From: Bactericera cockerelli
Taxonomy: Eukaryota; Arthropoda; Insecta; Hemiptera; Triozidae
Assembly (NCBI GenBank): GCA_024516035.1
Contig: CM044955.1
Location: 46,328,969-46,392,968, forward strand
Reading direction: 5' to 3'
DNA: 64,000 nucleotides
Part shown: positions 36,601 to 48,043 of the stretch, piece after piece
How the letters are laid out: each line of letters opens with the position of its first letter
Position numbering within the stretch: position 1 is the stretch's first letter
Notes under the pieces: model-generated
The model's input: only the letters and a program-made list of their open reading frames with translations
Database searches by the model: none
Told to the model about the DNA's origin: nothing
Program-made: the position numbers and the translations under genes

Positions 36601-37690
36601 TGTACATTCCTTAAGACTATTTTTAAGATATTGAATACAAACTTTTGTAGTTTGTAAGTTTCAAAAGTAGGATATATCACATGAGTAGAATACTACTGCT
36701 TTTCTTAATTATTTAAATTTAACAATTATTTTATTCTTACCAAGGAACATCCTACAGTCAGAGTATTTTTCATATTGAACTTTTTGTGCTCTTCCAGGAG
36801 TTTCTGCAGGTCCTGTCCAAACTTAGTGATTATGATAAACCGATAAGAGTTTCCATTGTGTTCCTGCTGTCCTTTCATGGCATAAAATGTGGGTAGTCCA
36901 AGGACTTTCATTTTTTTCTCTTTCTTCCATGCATCCACTGAAAAGAATAGAAGGGGGTCAAATAATTACCCTCCTGAATATAGTTTAGTGAAAATTATTC
37001 AAATGAGCATTTTTTTTTTTTTTTTTTTTTTTTTTTCTTTCTTTCTCTTTTATAGTAGTAATAGTGTATCTGATACATTATCATGTATCAGCATTATTAA
37101 GTATGAAAAATAAAGTGTAATTTTTCATTTCAGAATTTTTACACTCAAAATTTGCTCTCTTCTATGGTTTGAAAATTTAGCTTATACTTACAGTGTTCAG
37201 GTTTGGCACATCTGATGTAAAAGTGTTGCTCAACAAACAATGGACCAGTTGAGTATTCAACTTTCATAACATATTTATATCCATCAACCTTGTTATCATT
37301 CAAATCATCAGTAGCTGAATATACCTCTCCAAAACCGCCACTGCCCAAAGATTTTCCAACTTTCCAAGACTTTTTTGCACTGTCAACAAAAATTTCTCCT
37401 GGCTTGATAGGATCAGGTAACTTGTGGCCCTTAGCTGCAACTTTTTTAGCTTTAGTTTTAATGATTTTTCCAGCTGCAACCTTGGTTGCTTTAGTTTTAG
37501 GTTCAGCTACTTTTACATTTTCTTCCTCTGTTTTAGCAACTTTTTTTCCTCTGGGTTTCTTCTCTTTGACAGGAGACAAATCATCACTGTCGTCAATATT
37601 AACACTAGCAACTTGTAGTTTGGGACGTAATACTCTGGTTGGTTTTAATGTTTCCGTGGCATTTTCTTTAGCTAATTTTTTGGGAGCCAT
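30688..37690 (-). CDS. VRK1: Vaccinia-related kinase 1 homologue (ballchen/NHK-1), complete
   Basis: A nuclear Ser/Thr kinase of the VRK family, which phosphorylates BAF and histone H2A in flies. Eight coding exons: 37192-37690, 36741-36937, 35871-36060, 35212-35433, 34686-34921, 33770-33984, 31402-31851 and 30688-30943. All have GT-AG borders and phases fit, giving 754 codons plus TAG. A basic N-terminal tail of about 105 aa precedes the kinase domain: glycine loop GSGGFG (116-121), Lys143, catalytic HADLKPAN (Asp248), DFG (269-271) and CDIEILAY in helix F. The tail is long, acidic/basic and disordered, and carries a repeated P-T-x-A-M-x-E-V-M-x-K-K motif. An acceptor at 37758 (minus) suggests a 5' UTR intron. 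Longer than fly ballchen (about 600 aa) because of the tail. Confidence 0.95.
30975..31220 (+). mobile_element. tRNA-headed SINE, family C
   Basis: B box GTTCGAATCC; body marker CCAGTGGAGGCATTGC. It lies in the last VRK1 intron, antisense to the gene. Confidence 0.7.
32095..32440 (-). mobile_element. Composite SINE: 5S-SINE body, tRNA-like part and RTE-like end
   Basis: 32218-32335 is the reverse body of the 5S SINE family. 32370-32430 holds a reverse B box (GGGATCGAACTC). 32100-32215 shares the GGCTGGATG..CTTCCTAACG end also seen at 60580-60715 and 35621-35740. It lies in a VRK1 intron. Confidence 0.6.
32538..33362 (-). mobile_element. 5'-truncated non-LTR retrotransposon fragment
   Basis: A reverse transcriptase end is readable: [20 protein letters not shown], then [10 protein letters not shown] (catalytic FADD) at about 33190-33230 and, after a likely frame slip, [13 protein letters not shown] to a stop at 32538. 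It is Jockey/CR1-like and sits in the VRK1 intron in the same orientation as the gene. Confidence 0.8.
33430..33487 (-). mobile_element. SINE family E fragment
   Basis: Shares ATCAATCAAGCTACTGAGGT with copies at 45897-46030 and 55428-55560. Confidence 0.55.
34058..34250 (+). mobile_element. tRNA-headed SINE, family C
   Basis: B box GGGTTCGATCC; body marker ACCAGTGGTGGCATTACC. Between VRK1 exons. Confidence 0.7.
34380..34512 (-). mobile_element. SINE family B, truncated
   Basis: Only the tRNA-like head and first part of the body remain. About 90 bp further left of exon 34686 there is a T tract at 34600-34617. Confidence 0.6.
35600..35740 (+). repeat. RTE-like 3'-end repeat fragment
   Basis: Contains AAAGGCATCCAGCCATAGA, also found at 60630 and in reverse at 32180. 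It lies in a VRK1 intron. Confidence 0.5.
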
Positions 37691-37822
37691 GAAGAGAAAA
37701 TAGTTTGTGGACTTGAAAATAGAAAATATTCTGTACACTGTGAATAAATTGAGATTTCTGAAACAGAAAAGGTTTATAGTTAATATTACACTTGGAAGTT
37801 GTGAAAATCTTAAAACTTTCAT

Positions 37823-38614
37823 TAAATGAGCTTATGATAAAGTGGAATGTTAGTAGTCAATGGCCAAACTCCATGGATTTGGATTGTTTGGATAGCGTAA
37901 CTGGTTTAAAGAAGCCAGCTTACAGATATCTGTGCCATCTAAATATAATACCAAATAATACCCCCCCTGTTCAATGTGAGTTTCTCTACAAGCAACAGCA
38001 TCTTCTGTCCAAGGAACCAATCTTCTCAAACTTGGTACCTATAACTAACTAGACTTTATAGAATGACTTTACTTCCTTTTGACTAAGTACCTCTGTGAAT
38101 ATGGAGGAGACAACTTGCCTCCTGTATTGCATTATCATAATCCTGAGACAGTTATCCTGGTACAAGGGCTTACCTAAGAAAAAAACTTGCTAGTGTTGGT
38201 AGATATAGATTTGATGGTATTGGGTTTGCACTTGGAAAGTTTTTGACACAAGATTCTTCCACTCAACTTCACTTGTAGAATTCGAATTGAAAGACAAAAT
38301 ATTTATTAACTAGTTAGGTAAAAGTTGATTAAATTTCTTCTTAACAATTACTATCCAGGGACTGATGAGCCTCAGCCTGATCTTTTTTAATTTCCCAATT
38401 TTTCGGTTATAATTATTATAATGAATTTCCCTCTAAAATCAGCTGACTGGACTGAGCTAGATTTTTGAATTTCAGGGTTGCCAAACTTGTATGTGCAACG
38501 CTCAAACACTTGAATCAGCTACATTTTTTAAATGCATGTTCCAATGATTTTGGAGGTCGGTAAGTTAAGGTGTACTATTTGCATAAAAATTTTTTTTCGA
38601 GGTTTGGTATTTCC
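37823..38614. other. No gene recognised upstream of VRK1
   Basis: Probable position of the non-coding first exon and promoter of VRK1, but no TATA box or clear donor could be fixed. An open frame at 37792-38052 (+) has no visible domain. Confidence 0.4.
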
Positions 38615-39710
38615 AAATATTTCCATTTTATTCCAAAATGTTTCCAGTTTAGCTTCCCCACCATTCGTGAAAGAAAAATGGGTTTCGGTACTTCTAAAGA
38701 ACGATACTAAAACGACACCGTTTAACAGCAGAATTAATGCGAAAGTGCCGGTTTTTAGATTTTTTTTTGTACTTCTACAATAAACTCTACCAGTGTGCAA
38801 AATTTCAGCTTTATAGTTACTCGGGAAGTGTCTTATAATTTAGATCCATAATCGAGTATACTTCCTCCCTAAAACAACACCGTTTAACAGAATGCTAAGT
38901 GCGAAAGTTCCAGTTTTCAGATTTTTCCTTGTATTTTTACAATAAACCCTAACACCATGCAAATTTTCAGCTTTTTATTTAGTAAGGAAGTGCCTCATAA
39001 TTGATTATATATTTTCTCCCTAAAACGATAGATACCCCTTAAACAATGGCTAATTATATATTAGCGCTAGCTCTTTTAGCAGGATATTATATTTGGAATA
39101 AAATACCTCTATTAGTAGTATGTCTTTTATACTGCTAACAGCATGCTATAAGTAGACCATAGCAGTCTAAAATACCCTCTTTTATAAGATATAAAATACC
39201 AATAAAAGAGGCTAATATTTAAGTAATAAAATACCGATACTATTTAGGTAGTATTAGCACGTGCTATTATCATGCTATTATGCTGTCTTTTAGCGCTATT
39301 TTAGCGCTGTTTTAGCGCTAAAATATTTCCATTTTATTCCAAAATGTTTCCAGTTTAGCTTCCCCACCATTCGTGAAAGAAAAATGGGTTTCGGTACTTC
39401 TAAAGAACGATACTAAAACGACACCGTTTAACAGCAGAATTAATGCGAAAGTGCCGGTTTTTAGATTTTTTTTTGTACTTCTACAATAAACTCTACCAGT
39501 GTGCAAAATTTCACCTTTATAGTTACTCGGGAAGTGTCTTATAATTTAGATCCATAATCGAGTATACTTCCTCCCTAAAACAACACCGTTTAACAGAATG
39601 CTAAGTGCGAAAGTTCCAGTTTTCAGATTTTTCCCTGTACTTTTACAATAAACCCTACCATCATGCAAAATTTCAACTTTCGAGGTAGTCGGGAAGTGCC
39701 TCATAATTTT
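38615..39710. repeat. Duplicated satellite-like block around an AT-rich core
   Basis: Nearly identical blocks at 38615-39003 and 39320-39710, same orientation. Each is made of two diverged subunits of about 169 bp (marker ACACCGTTTAACAG) and starts with MITE-family sequence. The core 39050-39319 has several TTTTAGCGCT motifs and no coding potential. Confidence 0.8.
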
Positions 39711-40027
39711 GATGAATTTTAAAATTACTTTCCTCTGAAAGTAGTAGGAAAGTTTTTGCATGGGCTCTTGAAATTTTCAATGTCTTTTTAATGATATTAG
39801 GACAATCTTTGTTCCAAATTTCATACCTCTATGATCAATTGAACCGAAGATATGAGGGTGTGAAAAACCGGGTGAATCGGTTCGTGCAAAGATACACTGC
39901 CTTGCTTGCTGGAACTTGGCCTGGCGCACTGTCGCGCCGTAAGATCGACATCCCGACCACGGGAAAGTGATGACCTTTGCGGTGACAAAATGCTGGGTTT
40001 GAGCTAATAGTATGTTGGTAGTGTAAG

Positions 40028-40212
40028 TACCTCTGTGGCGCTCAGTGGTTAAGAGCATTGGTTGCTCACCCGGATGTTGCGGGGCGAATCCCAGCCGGAG
40101 CGGAAAATTTTGACCGAGTTTTTCCGTTTCCGGTATAGCATGGACGTGAAGATAAAGTACCTGAAGTAATGCGAAAGCTGTTCCGGGGCACAATTACCTT
40201 TTTTTTTTAAAA
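40028..40212 (+). mobile_element. tRNA-headed SINE, family F
   Basis: Starts at CTCTGTGGCGCTCAGTGGTT; B-box-like GGCGAATCC; ends in a T/A tract. Only one copy seen in the window. Confidence 0.6.
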
Positions 40213-40675
40213 AAAAAGAAATTAAAAAAAGTGTTAGCACCTTCCACGAAATATTATTAATATTTATTTAGACAATGCAAACAGGGTTATAATGTTCACA
40301 CAACACACCCTGTAGATACCTACTAAATTTCTACTCTGCTCGTTTTGTGAGTGTGCGACCTTTGATAGCAGTATTCTCATAGTATACTAAAGTGAGTACA
40401 TGAGTGATGTTTGAACATACCTACTTATTAAAGAAACTTTTGCCCTATGCACCGAGATAACTGAGCTATATCATTTAGCAATAACAAACTTTTTTTTCGG
40501 AATTGATGGAATCAAACTGTCTTGGGAAAATCCTGAGCTAAATTCTACGAATGTTGATGATTATTTTAGTATTAAAGTTAAAAATTACTTACCTTTCTTT
40601 AAGATAAGGAAAGGCGAAAATGTTAATGCGTATTTCTTTGTGGTAAAGACCCTCTTTCCTATTTTTTTTTTTTTT

Positions 40676-40825
40676 TTAATGTCGCGTCGCTTTCAACTGC
40701 ATGGTCATAACCCGACGGGGGTGTTACCCTCCATTCGCAGGAAACTCGCAAAACTGCTACCCAGCCTGGGGTGGGCCGAAATGCCAGCATCACGAAGTCT
40801 TCACCTCGCTGGACGTTGCTTGAAT
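40676..40825 (-). mobile_element. 5S-rRNA-headed SINE, partial
   Basis: The reverse body is complete, but the 5S-like head breaks off after GCTGGACGTTGCTT. Confidence 0.75.
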
Positions 40826-40849
40826 TTACAATGTTTGTGAGTAGCACAG

Positions 40850-41062
40850 TATTTAGGTACAAAGAGTCTAAATCCTTTACATTACACCCGAGCCTGGATA
40901 TAAATATAATAAGAGAACAAAACACTGGAATTTTTGTCTTGTATCCAGATTTTCCTTATACATAAATATGTACAGGTTATTTTCCCTGAAAGATAAATAA
41001 ATTTGACCTGGAATTTTTTTCTCTTATATCCAGTTCTCGTATATCCATCAAGGTCGACTGTA
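40850..41062. mobile_element. CAGTCGAACCTGGATATAAG repeat (pogo-like ends), copy 1
   Basis: The ends are imperfect inverted copies ending at GGTCGACTGTATA. Related copies lie at 42640-42905 and 45248-45412. The CAGT..AACCT start resembles pogo/Tigger-type ends; this is a suggestion. Confidence 0.5.
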
Positions 41063-41219
41063 TATTCTTTATATACTCTGGAAATGGCGTCTCTACCTGT
41101 TACTCATGCAAGAAACTACTCACTTTTCCTCATGAGATATATTAATAGGAAATAGTCAATATCGCGAAGATTCGAGTATCTCTGCACCCACCAAGTCTGT
41201 AACTTTATTGTATATTAAA

Positions 41220-41310
41220 AAGATGAGTGTTTCACAGCCTTGGAACAGCATCTCCACTGTAGACGCTTGGGGTCTATGTTGTAAGTTTTGTGGCTTGCCC
41301 ATCTGTTAGG
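41220..41310 (-). mobile_element. SINE family B fragment
   Basis: Shares AAGATGAGTGTTTC and GTAGACGCTTGGGGTCTATG with the 19570-19845 copy. Confidence 0.6.
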
Positions 41311-41451
41311 CCGTCGAAACGTTGGGCCGTCCGTCGATAGACTTAGGTACTTAACTACAGTGACCTGACGAGAACTGGTTTATTCAACGTGCCTTAACAG
41401 AAACTCCGAGTTGTTGCATTTCGAAACATAAAAAAAAGATTGCAAACGTCA

Positions 41452-41664
41452 ATGGCGCTAGCTATCGTATCGTTGAATGCAACGGTTCTCGTAGGATCAC
41501 CGAAGTTAAGCAACGTCCAGCGAGGTGAAGACTTCGTGATGCTGGCATTCCGGCCCAACCCAGGCTGGATGAGGTTAATGTGGATAGCAGGTTTGTGAGT
41601 TTCCTGCGAATGTAGGGTAACATACCCGTCGTGATATGACCATGCAGTTGAAAGCGACGTTTAA
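41452..41664 (+). mobile_element. 5S-rRNA-headed SINE
   Basis: One of the best-preserved copies: GGTTCTCGTAGGATCACCGA followed by AGTTAAGCAACGTCCAGCGA aligns with the middle of arthropod 5S rRNA, then the family body. Confidence 0.88.
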
Positions 41665-42239
41665 TAGTTGTTTCTCGTTTCTGTGCCATTCATGTCATCA
41701 GAGCCAGATGATTCGACCAGTCAGCTAGTTTATTTTCATTCCCATTTCAATGAAATACGAGAACTTACCTTATCTCTACATGCCGATGTGTTCTGTCATC
41801 GAAAATTCCGAGAATTTAAATTGAGCTGACCGTTTGTTATTTTAGCCTTATTAGGATGAACATAACAAGCATGCATAATTGCATAGATGAATGCTATAAT
41901 TATTCATGGAGGAGGAGGCGTTGGCAGTGTTATTCTTTCATACAAAACACTAATAATTGGGTACAATGTTAGTCAGTCAGACTTTTCCTGGTGAATTCGA
42001 CTATGTTATTTGTTGACATAGCTTAGACTGGTGTTTAACCTTGATCTTGGTTAGTCGCGATTCTGATGAGATCATTGTAAGTCGCAGTCAGTTGATTTTC
42101 TCAGAAAATAAATCGCGCACTCTAATCCTCAACTGACTTCTGATGGTATATTTCTTGTGGGCAGTGTTCCGCCTGTTTCGCTTACAAATCCAAAATGTAT
42201 TAGTATTATAGTACCATTAGTAAGAGTAGTATCATTTTT

Positions 42240-42412
42240 CCTCACAAGGTACGTATGGTCTAATAATGGACCCCAGCGATTCCATGTAGGTACATACGTA
42301 TATACGTTTGAGTAGAACTATTTCTATACCCAATCGGGATTCAAACCTGGGCCACCAGCATACAAGGCAAGTGTGCTATCCACTCGGCCACGTTTTAGAA
42401 ATGTTCCGATTA
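42240..42412 (-). mobile_element. SINE family C-like copy, diverged
   Basis: Reverse B-box-like GGGATTCAAACCTGGG near 42333-42348, with body similarity to the other family C copies. Confidence 0.45.
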
Positions 42413-42639
42413 GTTATTTGTGATTATTCAATCACTGGAATGAGGGCTTTTTAGAGTTCTAAAAGAAATTGAACAGAGTCTATTTTGAACGCTATCATTA
42501 GTCAAATTAGGTAAAAAGGAGTGCATTAGGAACTTCTTACCTGTCCAAGGATAGATACAAACAAGAATTCCAATAATAGATAACACACACGTTGAATAGT
42601 TCATTAATTTCCAACTCATCTTGTTGCGTATTAGATAGA

Positions 42640-42905
42640 GTCAAAGCTAGATATAAATATAAGAGAAACCTGGATGTAAGAGAATAATGTCCAGGACTTT
42701 ATTGTATAAGGAAAAATAACCTCTTTATAAGAGAAACCTGGATATAAGAGAAACCTGCATAAAAGAGAAACCTGCATAAAAGAGACATCTGGATATAAGA
42801 GAATATAACTTTCAGGACTTTACATTTTTACAAGAAAAAATAACCTCTATACAAGAGAATTTTTTTTCTGTATTGAGTTTTCTTATATTCAGGTTCCACT
42901 GTGTA
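42640..42905. mobile_element. GGATATAAGAGAAACCTG repeat, copy 2
   Basis: Several internal repeats of AGAGAAACCTGSATAWAAG; right end AGGTTCCACTGTG. Confidence 0.5.
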
Positions 42906-43468
42906 TACCTACTTTCCGTGTCCAGGTGAATAAAACACAATGCCATTTAGAGAACTTTTCATTTGCAAGATTGCTATAGTATACAAGAGTATTGGATCGT
43001 GCAGGTTTCCTGTAGGTTTGGAACTTTGGACAGGAAAGTTAGGTGTTCAGAGATCTTGAAGATTCTTAACTTCAGTGATTTTATGAGAACGGTTAGGTAA
43101 TCAGTTGCTGATTTGCTTTGTTGACATCTTCCCAAATAACCTTCCATTTATAAGTCTTTCACAAAAAGTGTCTTTTGGTAGTATATGAACCATTTAACTT
43201 TTAATACAAAGTTGTCTGCGGTGCTATTTTTGTGTTTTGTGTCTTTGGATTTTTGTCGAGTGTCACAGTTCACAGTAAAATGTTGCTTTAAGTACACATG
43301 TGGTCCATTTTGTACCACGAATATCTGAGATTCCGCCCTCGCGGAGGGGGGCGGGTTGATTTTGGGGAACCGCGACCGCTCCTCACTTTTGTTTAGGTAA
43401 GTTCTAGAGAATTGCCGAGCGCCTCGAAAAAGTTTGGCCATCCCTGCTACTGGCACATATAAGATACT

Positions 43469-43694
43469 AGCGGGCTGTCGCCCGCTTTGCGGGCCGAGGC
43501 ATGGCCGTGAAAGCAAAAAATCCTTTTTCGCCAATGGCAGGTGTTGTAGTGGGAATTTTGAAAAATCCCGTCTTATTGCACATCTAGACTATAAGACAAA
43601 GCTACCTACCAAATTTCAGCTTCCTAGGACTTACCAGTACGGAGAAACAGTGATGAGTCAGTCAGTGAGTGAAACTCTCTTTTATAAGTATAGA
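43469..43694 (+). mobile_element. Interspersed repeat, ACTAGCGGGCTGTCGC family, copy 2
   Basis: More complete head than the copy at 20236 (CGCCCGCTTTGCGGGCC). It ends in an AT-rich tail after GTCAGTCAGTGAGTG. Confidence 0.65.
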
Positions 43695-43931
43695 TGTACC
43701 ATATGTACTGTACCATAACAGTTGGGTTAGAATTTTTTTTGGCACCCCGGACTCAATTTCTATAGCAAGGATAATATTTTCAAAGGTAGATTTTGAGGGT
43801 TTCGTAGGCCCTTTTTGGGATCCTTTCTAGGACCACCTGTTGACTTTCCCTTTCAAATTATACGTCACCGCGATTCGTATGACTGATGATTCCCTGATGA
43901 TGAGGCTTGTGAAGAGAAGAAGAGAGGGCAT

Positions 43932-43969
43932 TATAAAACAGGTCTCCGTCCAGCGTGCGTGGGTCAGTT
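43932..43969 (+). promoter_or_regulatory. TATA box and initiator
   Basis: TATAAAA at 43932-43938 and TCAGTT at 43964-43969 place the start A at about 43966, 34 bp from the first T of the TATA box. A coding first exon begins 98 bp downstream. Confidence 0.6.
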
Positions 43970-44063
43970 TTACAAACATCGTTGTGTCAGAAAGAGAACT
44001 TTTGATAATTCCGAGTGTTTTATTTTCGAGTTTTTTAAATTGTGGCTTGTAAAAAAAATTACA

Positions 44064-44127
44064 ATGCATTTCCTTAGTGTTTTAAGTTTTGCTTGTGTGA
44101 TTTTCAGTGCGACCTGTGCCCCTCAAC
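44064..44127 (+). CDS. First coding exon of a secreted protein (signal peptide)
   Basis: ATG at 44064 opens 21 codons: a Met-His start, a hydrophobic core FLSVLSFACVIF and a cleavage-like A-T-C-A-P. The exon ends in a strong donor CAAC|GTAAGT at 44127/44128, in phase 1. With the TATA/Inr pair upstream this looks like the first exon of a tissue-specific secreted gene, such as the many insect genes with a short signal-peptide exon. The following exons were not found to the right; the nearest open frame (47528-47834, +) could not be joined. The gene may therefore have a very long intron or be a remnant. No family can be named. Confidence 0.5.
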
Positions 44128-44952
44128 GTAAGTTATGCCTTGATTTTTTTATTAATTTACATGAATTATTTTTTTTTGTTTTGCCAAAAATAAAAATCGA
44201 GAGAAATTTGATTTTTGTAGAGGGCTACCAATTAGGTACTTCTGTGTCAATTTGGAAAGCCGCTGCTTTTAACAATATAGGGTTGGTTTTATATGCTATT
44301 TAGAAGGTCATACAATATTCTTCTCACTTGCTCTCTTTTTTAAATTTATATAAATTGGTTTTGGTAGTATATCTGAACACTACTAACCATAGACATATCT
44401 CTCACTTGCTTTCCTCTAACATTTTTTTTTTTTTTTTAGTTTTTAATTACGGACCGCATGGAGTATGAGGGTTGGGGCAGGTACCTACACCAAAAAAATA
44501 TATGTTTCTTAAATATGCACCGGTTGGACGGTTGGGGCATCTACAGCAAAAATTTATATTTTTTAAATACAGTTGATCGTCGGAAATTCACATGGAGGTC
44601 ATGTAGTGGAGGCAGTGGGAGCTTTTCTGAAAAGTAGCTATTCTAGAGTTAGGTACTACTTAATATAAATTACATTATGCAATATGTACAAATAATTGTA
44701 CATGTTTTCATTAAATAATTACTATACTGTTGAATCTTGGTAAACAGGAATTCAAGAAACCGGGAGTATTTTCTTAAAATTCAAGCAGGAAAACTCCATA
44801 AGGACCTTGAGTTTTGTGAAGTTCATCATCATAGGTATTCATCCAGGTTAGACTGTACTCAGTAAAAATATGATTTTCGTGTACTTATTGTTATTTTTCG
44901 AATCTTTTGGTCTTTATTTTGCAATAAAGTAGACCCGTTGTTACTATTATTC

Positions 44953-45165
44953 TGTCCCGGTAGCTCAGTGGTAAAGGCCGCACTCTGTGAATCCAGAGAT
45001 TCCAGAGGTCGCGGGTTCGAAACCCAGCCGGGACATGACAAGTTATCCTCCAATTTGGGATTTTTACCACATCATAATGAGTCTTGAGCTTACTGCTGGA
45101 ATAATGGGGCCTAATAATAGTTCTAATCGGGCAGTATAAATAAGGCGATATTATTATTATGTAGG
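44953..45165 (+). mobile_element. tRNA-headed SINE, family A
   Basis: TCCCGGTAGCTCAGTGGTAA head with A box and B box GGGTTCGAAACC; the head ends with GCCGGGAC, so most of a tRNA cloverleaf is retained. The body includes GGAATAATGGGGCC. It ends in an ATT microsatellite. Confidence 0.85.
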
Positions 45166-45247
45166 TACCAGTGTACCTATATGTAGGTGCATATTACCAT
45201 TGGGAGCAATGTGAACTGTCAATGGTAAAAGAAATCTGCATACCTAT

Positions 45248-45412
45248 ACAGTCGAACCTGGATATAAGAGAACTGGATATGAGAATAATATCCAGGTCAA
45301 ACTTACCTATTCATAAGGGAAAATAACCTTTTCATAAGAGAAACATGGATATAAGAGGAAAAATTTCCGCTACCTTGATGATTCTTTCATATCTAGATTC
45401 GACGATAAGTAT
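45248..45412. mobile_element. CAGTCGAACCTGGATATAAG repeat, copy 3
   Basis: Left end ACAGTCGAACCTGGATATAA; right end ATATCTAGATTCGACG. Confidence 0.55.
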
Positions 45413-45896
45413 AAGATAAGTATAAGTATAAGGTGTCTCTTTATTTTTCTTGAAGTCGTTCATTTCAACGTGTGATTAATGAAGGTGCAAAATTGATTAT
45501 AATTTTATTCGAATAGTTGCATAAGACAGGTATAGTTTGCCGATTTCCATTTCTCCGCAGTGTAAATTAAAAACGCCGAGCGCAGTGCAGGAAACACCCG
45601 CCCGCATGTTTAAATGTCTAAACTGAAACGCAGTATGTAGAGAGAGGTACCTCTACATACATAGGTAATATCCCTTAATATAGGTATTGATGTACGTAGA
45701 AAGACTGCTTATTTTAATGAATCGCCTACTTTTCAATAAAACTTCACAAGGTCAGTTGAAGATGTGAGAATTTTTATACAACCTTGTATTTCTAGAAGTT
45801 TTTTTAAATACATAACATGGATACCCACAACTCATGGTATCATGATGAAGGAAAAGAGAAAATTTCCAATATTCTTTTGGTAAGTTATCAAATTTG

Positions 45897-46030
45897 TGTT
45901 AATCACTAACGTGATATCACTGCTCAAAATCGCTTTACTATAAATCAACGCTGAAACCGAGGCTTGAACCACCGACCTCCAGGTTACAAGTCCGCCGCCT
46001 TATCAATCAAGCTACTGAGGTCGGTAATAA
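45897..46030 (-). mobile_element. SINE family E
   Basis: Reverse B-box-like GGCTTGAACCACC; tRNA-like head with ATCAATCAAGCTACTGAGGT. Other copies at 55428-55560 (-) and 58998-59145 (+). Confidence 0.65.
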
Positions 46031-46194
46031 TTTGTTGATAGTTGAAATACAAAGAGAAGAAATAATTTTCATGCATTTTTTCTCTTTGTATTTTATGATA
46101 TTTTGAGAAATGTGTTGTTTCTTGTGATAATATTCATTATTTGTATTTTTTTTTTTTTTACTTTCATATCAGACCAGATCTAAATGGATATACG

Positions 46195-46385
46195 AGTCCG
46201 GCCCAACCCAGGCTGGGTGAGGTCAATGTGGATTGTGCGTAGCAGGTTTGGGAATTTCCTGCGAATGGGGGGTAACAGCTTTACTTAATAACTTTACTTA
46301 TAAAGCTTTGCCCTTATAAGATTTACTATTATTATTATTAACACCCTCGTCGTGAAATGACCATGCAGTTGAAAGCGATGTTAAA
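46195..46385 (+). mobile_element. 5S-family SINE, headless and interrupted
   Basis: Body from GGCCCAACCCAGGCTGGG; an insertion of about 65 bp at 46275-46340 ends in an ATT microsatellite; then GACCATGCAGTTGAAAGC. Confidence 0.7.
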
Positions 46386-46857
46386 CCAAAAAAAAAAACA
46401 TACATTAAATCTTGGCCATCTAAACTATTTTCGAGTGACATCGTGTACGAATTCTCAGAAGACTCATCAGAATATTAGGAACGGTCATTGAATACAAAGT
46501 AGATAAATACGCCCGTCAATCCGGTCATTAAATAGTCAATAATTATAGCATGAGACAATAATATTCAAGAAGTTAAGTGCCTGGAATATAAATAAGGAAT
46601 AATTATTGGCATGTCACGAGGATGGGGATCCATGAATATTATTATTTTTACTGTTTCTTAAACACGTTAGGGACTTGGGTAGATGACAGACGCGGCGGGT
46701 GCTAAAAGGAGCTGCGGAACTGCAGCACCCCCAGAAGAAAAAAAGAGGATTTTCTCTTAAGTCCTAGCGATCTAGCTCGAACAGAATGAAAATTATCACA
46801 CATTTCTAGAATAATTATTAATGCATAATTAATATGATAGGCAAACTCAAAAATAAT

Positions 46858-47010
46858 ATTAATAATAATAATAGTAACACTCTTTTGTGGAAGGTAACCA
46901 CCAGGCGAGGTTAATGCTCACCTAACCCTCAGAGTCTTATTATTATGTGGTCACATCCTCAAATTAGTGAGGAGAACTTCATGCATTGGTGGGATTCGAA
47001 CCTACGGATC
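46858..47010 (-). mobile_element. tRNA-headed SINE, family D
   Basis: Reverse B box GGGATTCGAACC; body shared with 62820-63052 (marker CCTCAGAGTCTTATTATTAT). Confidence 0.65.
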
Positions 47011-48043
47011 CTTTTGAAACGAACTGCAATATTGTCTTTTATTTTCTGAAATTCATAGAAACGATCTGACATTGTCCAAAAATATGTTTTGGCCTAAAAA
47101 CCTAGACAAAGTCGGACTTTTTGAAGTGAGTTTTTTGTATCACTTACCACTAAAATAGAAAGAGATTGGATAGTACTTTATAGATCCCGAATGGAAATGA
47201 GCAATATGCTGAGCATACTTGTATCTATACCTACCATTAAACGGTGTCAACGTTTTTTCTGGACCACCTTGTATATAAGTAATATTTTAATTTATTAAGT
47301 AATATTTTAACCATCGACAAAAATGGACGAAGCACTAGTCTGCCGGCTAGTTAGTGTTTTTTTTCTTTCTTTTTGAGTTGGGGGAAGCTCATGCCAAGAA
47401 GTGTGGGACTCAAACATGGACCGCCCGGTATCCATGGCTGACTACACTAACTAAAACCCGCAGCTCCTCATCAATACTAAACCATATACCGTTGAGGGAC
47501 TGTTAAATATTACTTCTACACTAGTTAATGTACCTACCTACCAGTGTAAAATATTTTTCGATCTCGTATACTGAAGTACCTAATAAAAGTGACCACAAAT
47601 GCGGGCTGTATATTATCTTGCGGAGTCCTTATTTGGATTATCTTTGCTTTTACCGTATTGTGGAGGGGGAAAATGGGCCAGGAGTCTTCTCATTCCTGTT
47701 CTTCAAGATTTCTATTTTGCCTAAATGTGTCAGTTCTTTTAGCGTTATACAGTACTTTCGTAGGCATAGCTAATGTCAGAATGAATGAAACCAGCCTCAC
47801 TTTTACTCTTCATACTTGGAACCCGTTTCGTTAGTCCAAGGCATGGCCGTCCTCGTTCTGTTTCCAAGTGTAACTTCCTTAGTGTAACGTTTTTAGGGCC
47901 CAGTGCCCCCAAGGAGCCTTCAGGGCCACTTTAAACCACGTTGACCTTTTCCTGTGTTTCAATCATAGTTATTCAAAATTTGGTTAAGATGTGGCATGTG
48001 GAAAACGTATAGAAAACATAATGGATGATAAATAAATAATAAT

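Noticed and set aside
40028..40240. Minus-strand open frame of about 138 codons at 39777-40193
   Set aside because: Most of it is antisense to a tRNA-headed SINE.
41452..41530. 5S rRNA gene
   Set aside because: Only the middle of 5S is kept and it is always fused to the same SINE body in several places.
42640..42905. CRISPR-like spaced repeats
   Set aside because: Repeat units are irregular, with no constant spacer length, in a eukaryotic genome; it is part of a dispersed repeat family with copies at 40.9 and 45.3 kb.
44953..45035. tRNA-like sequence that could be a functional tRNA gene
   Set aside because: The same head occurs at 48 kb, 52 kb and 56 kb with the same non-tRNA body, and the cloverleaf carries an extra direct repeat (CCAGAGATTCCAGAGG); it is a SINE head.
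47528..47834. Overlapping plus-strand frames with two hydrophobic stretches, perhaps an exon of a membrane protein or the continuation of the 44-kb secreted gene
   Set aside because: No acceptor or donor in matching phase, no recognisable family, and two frames equally open.
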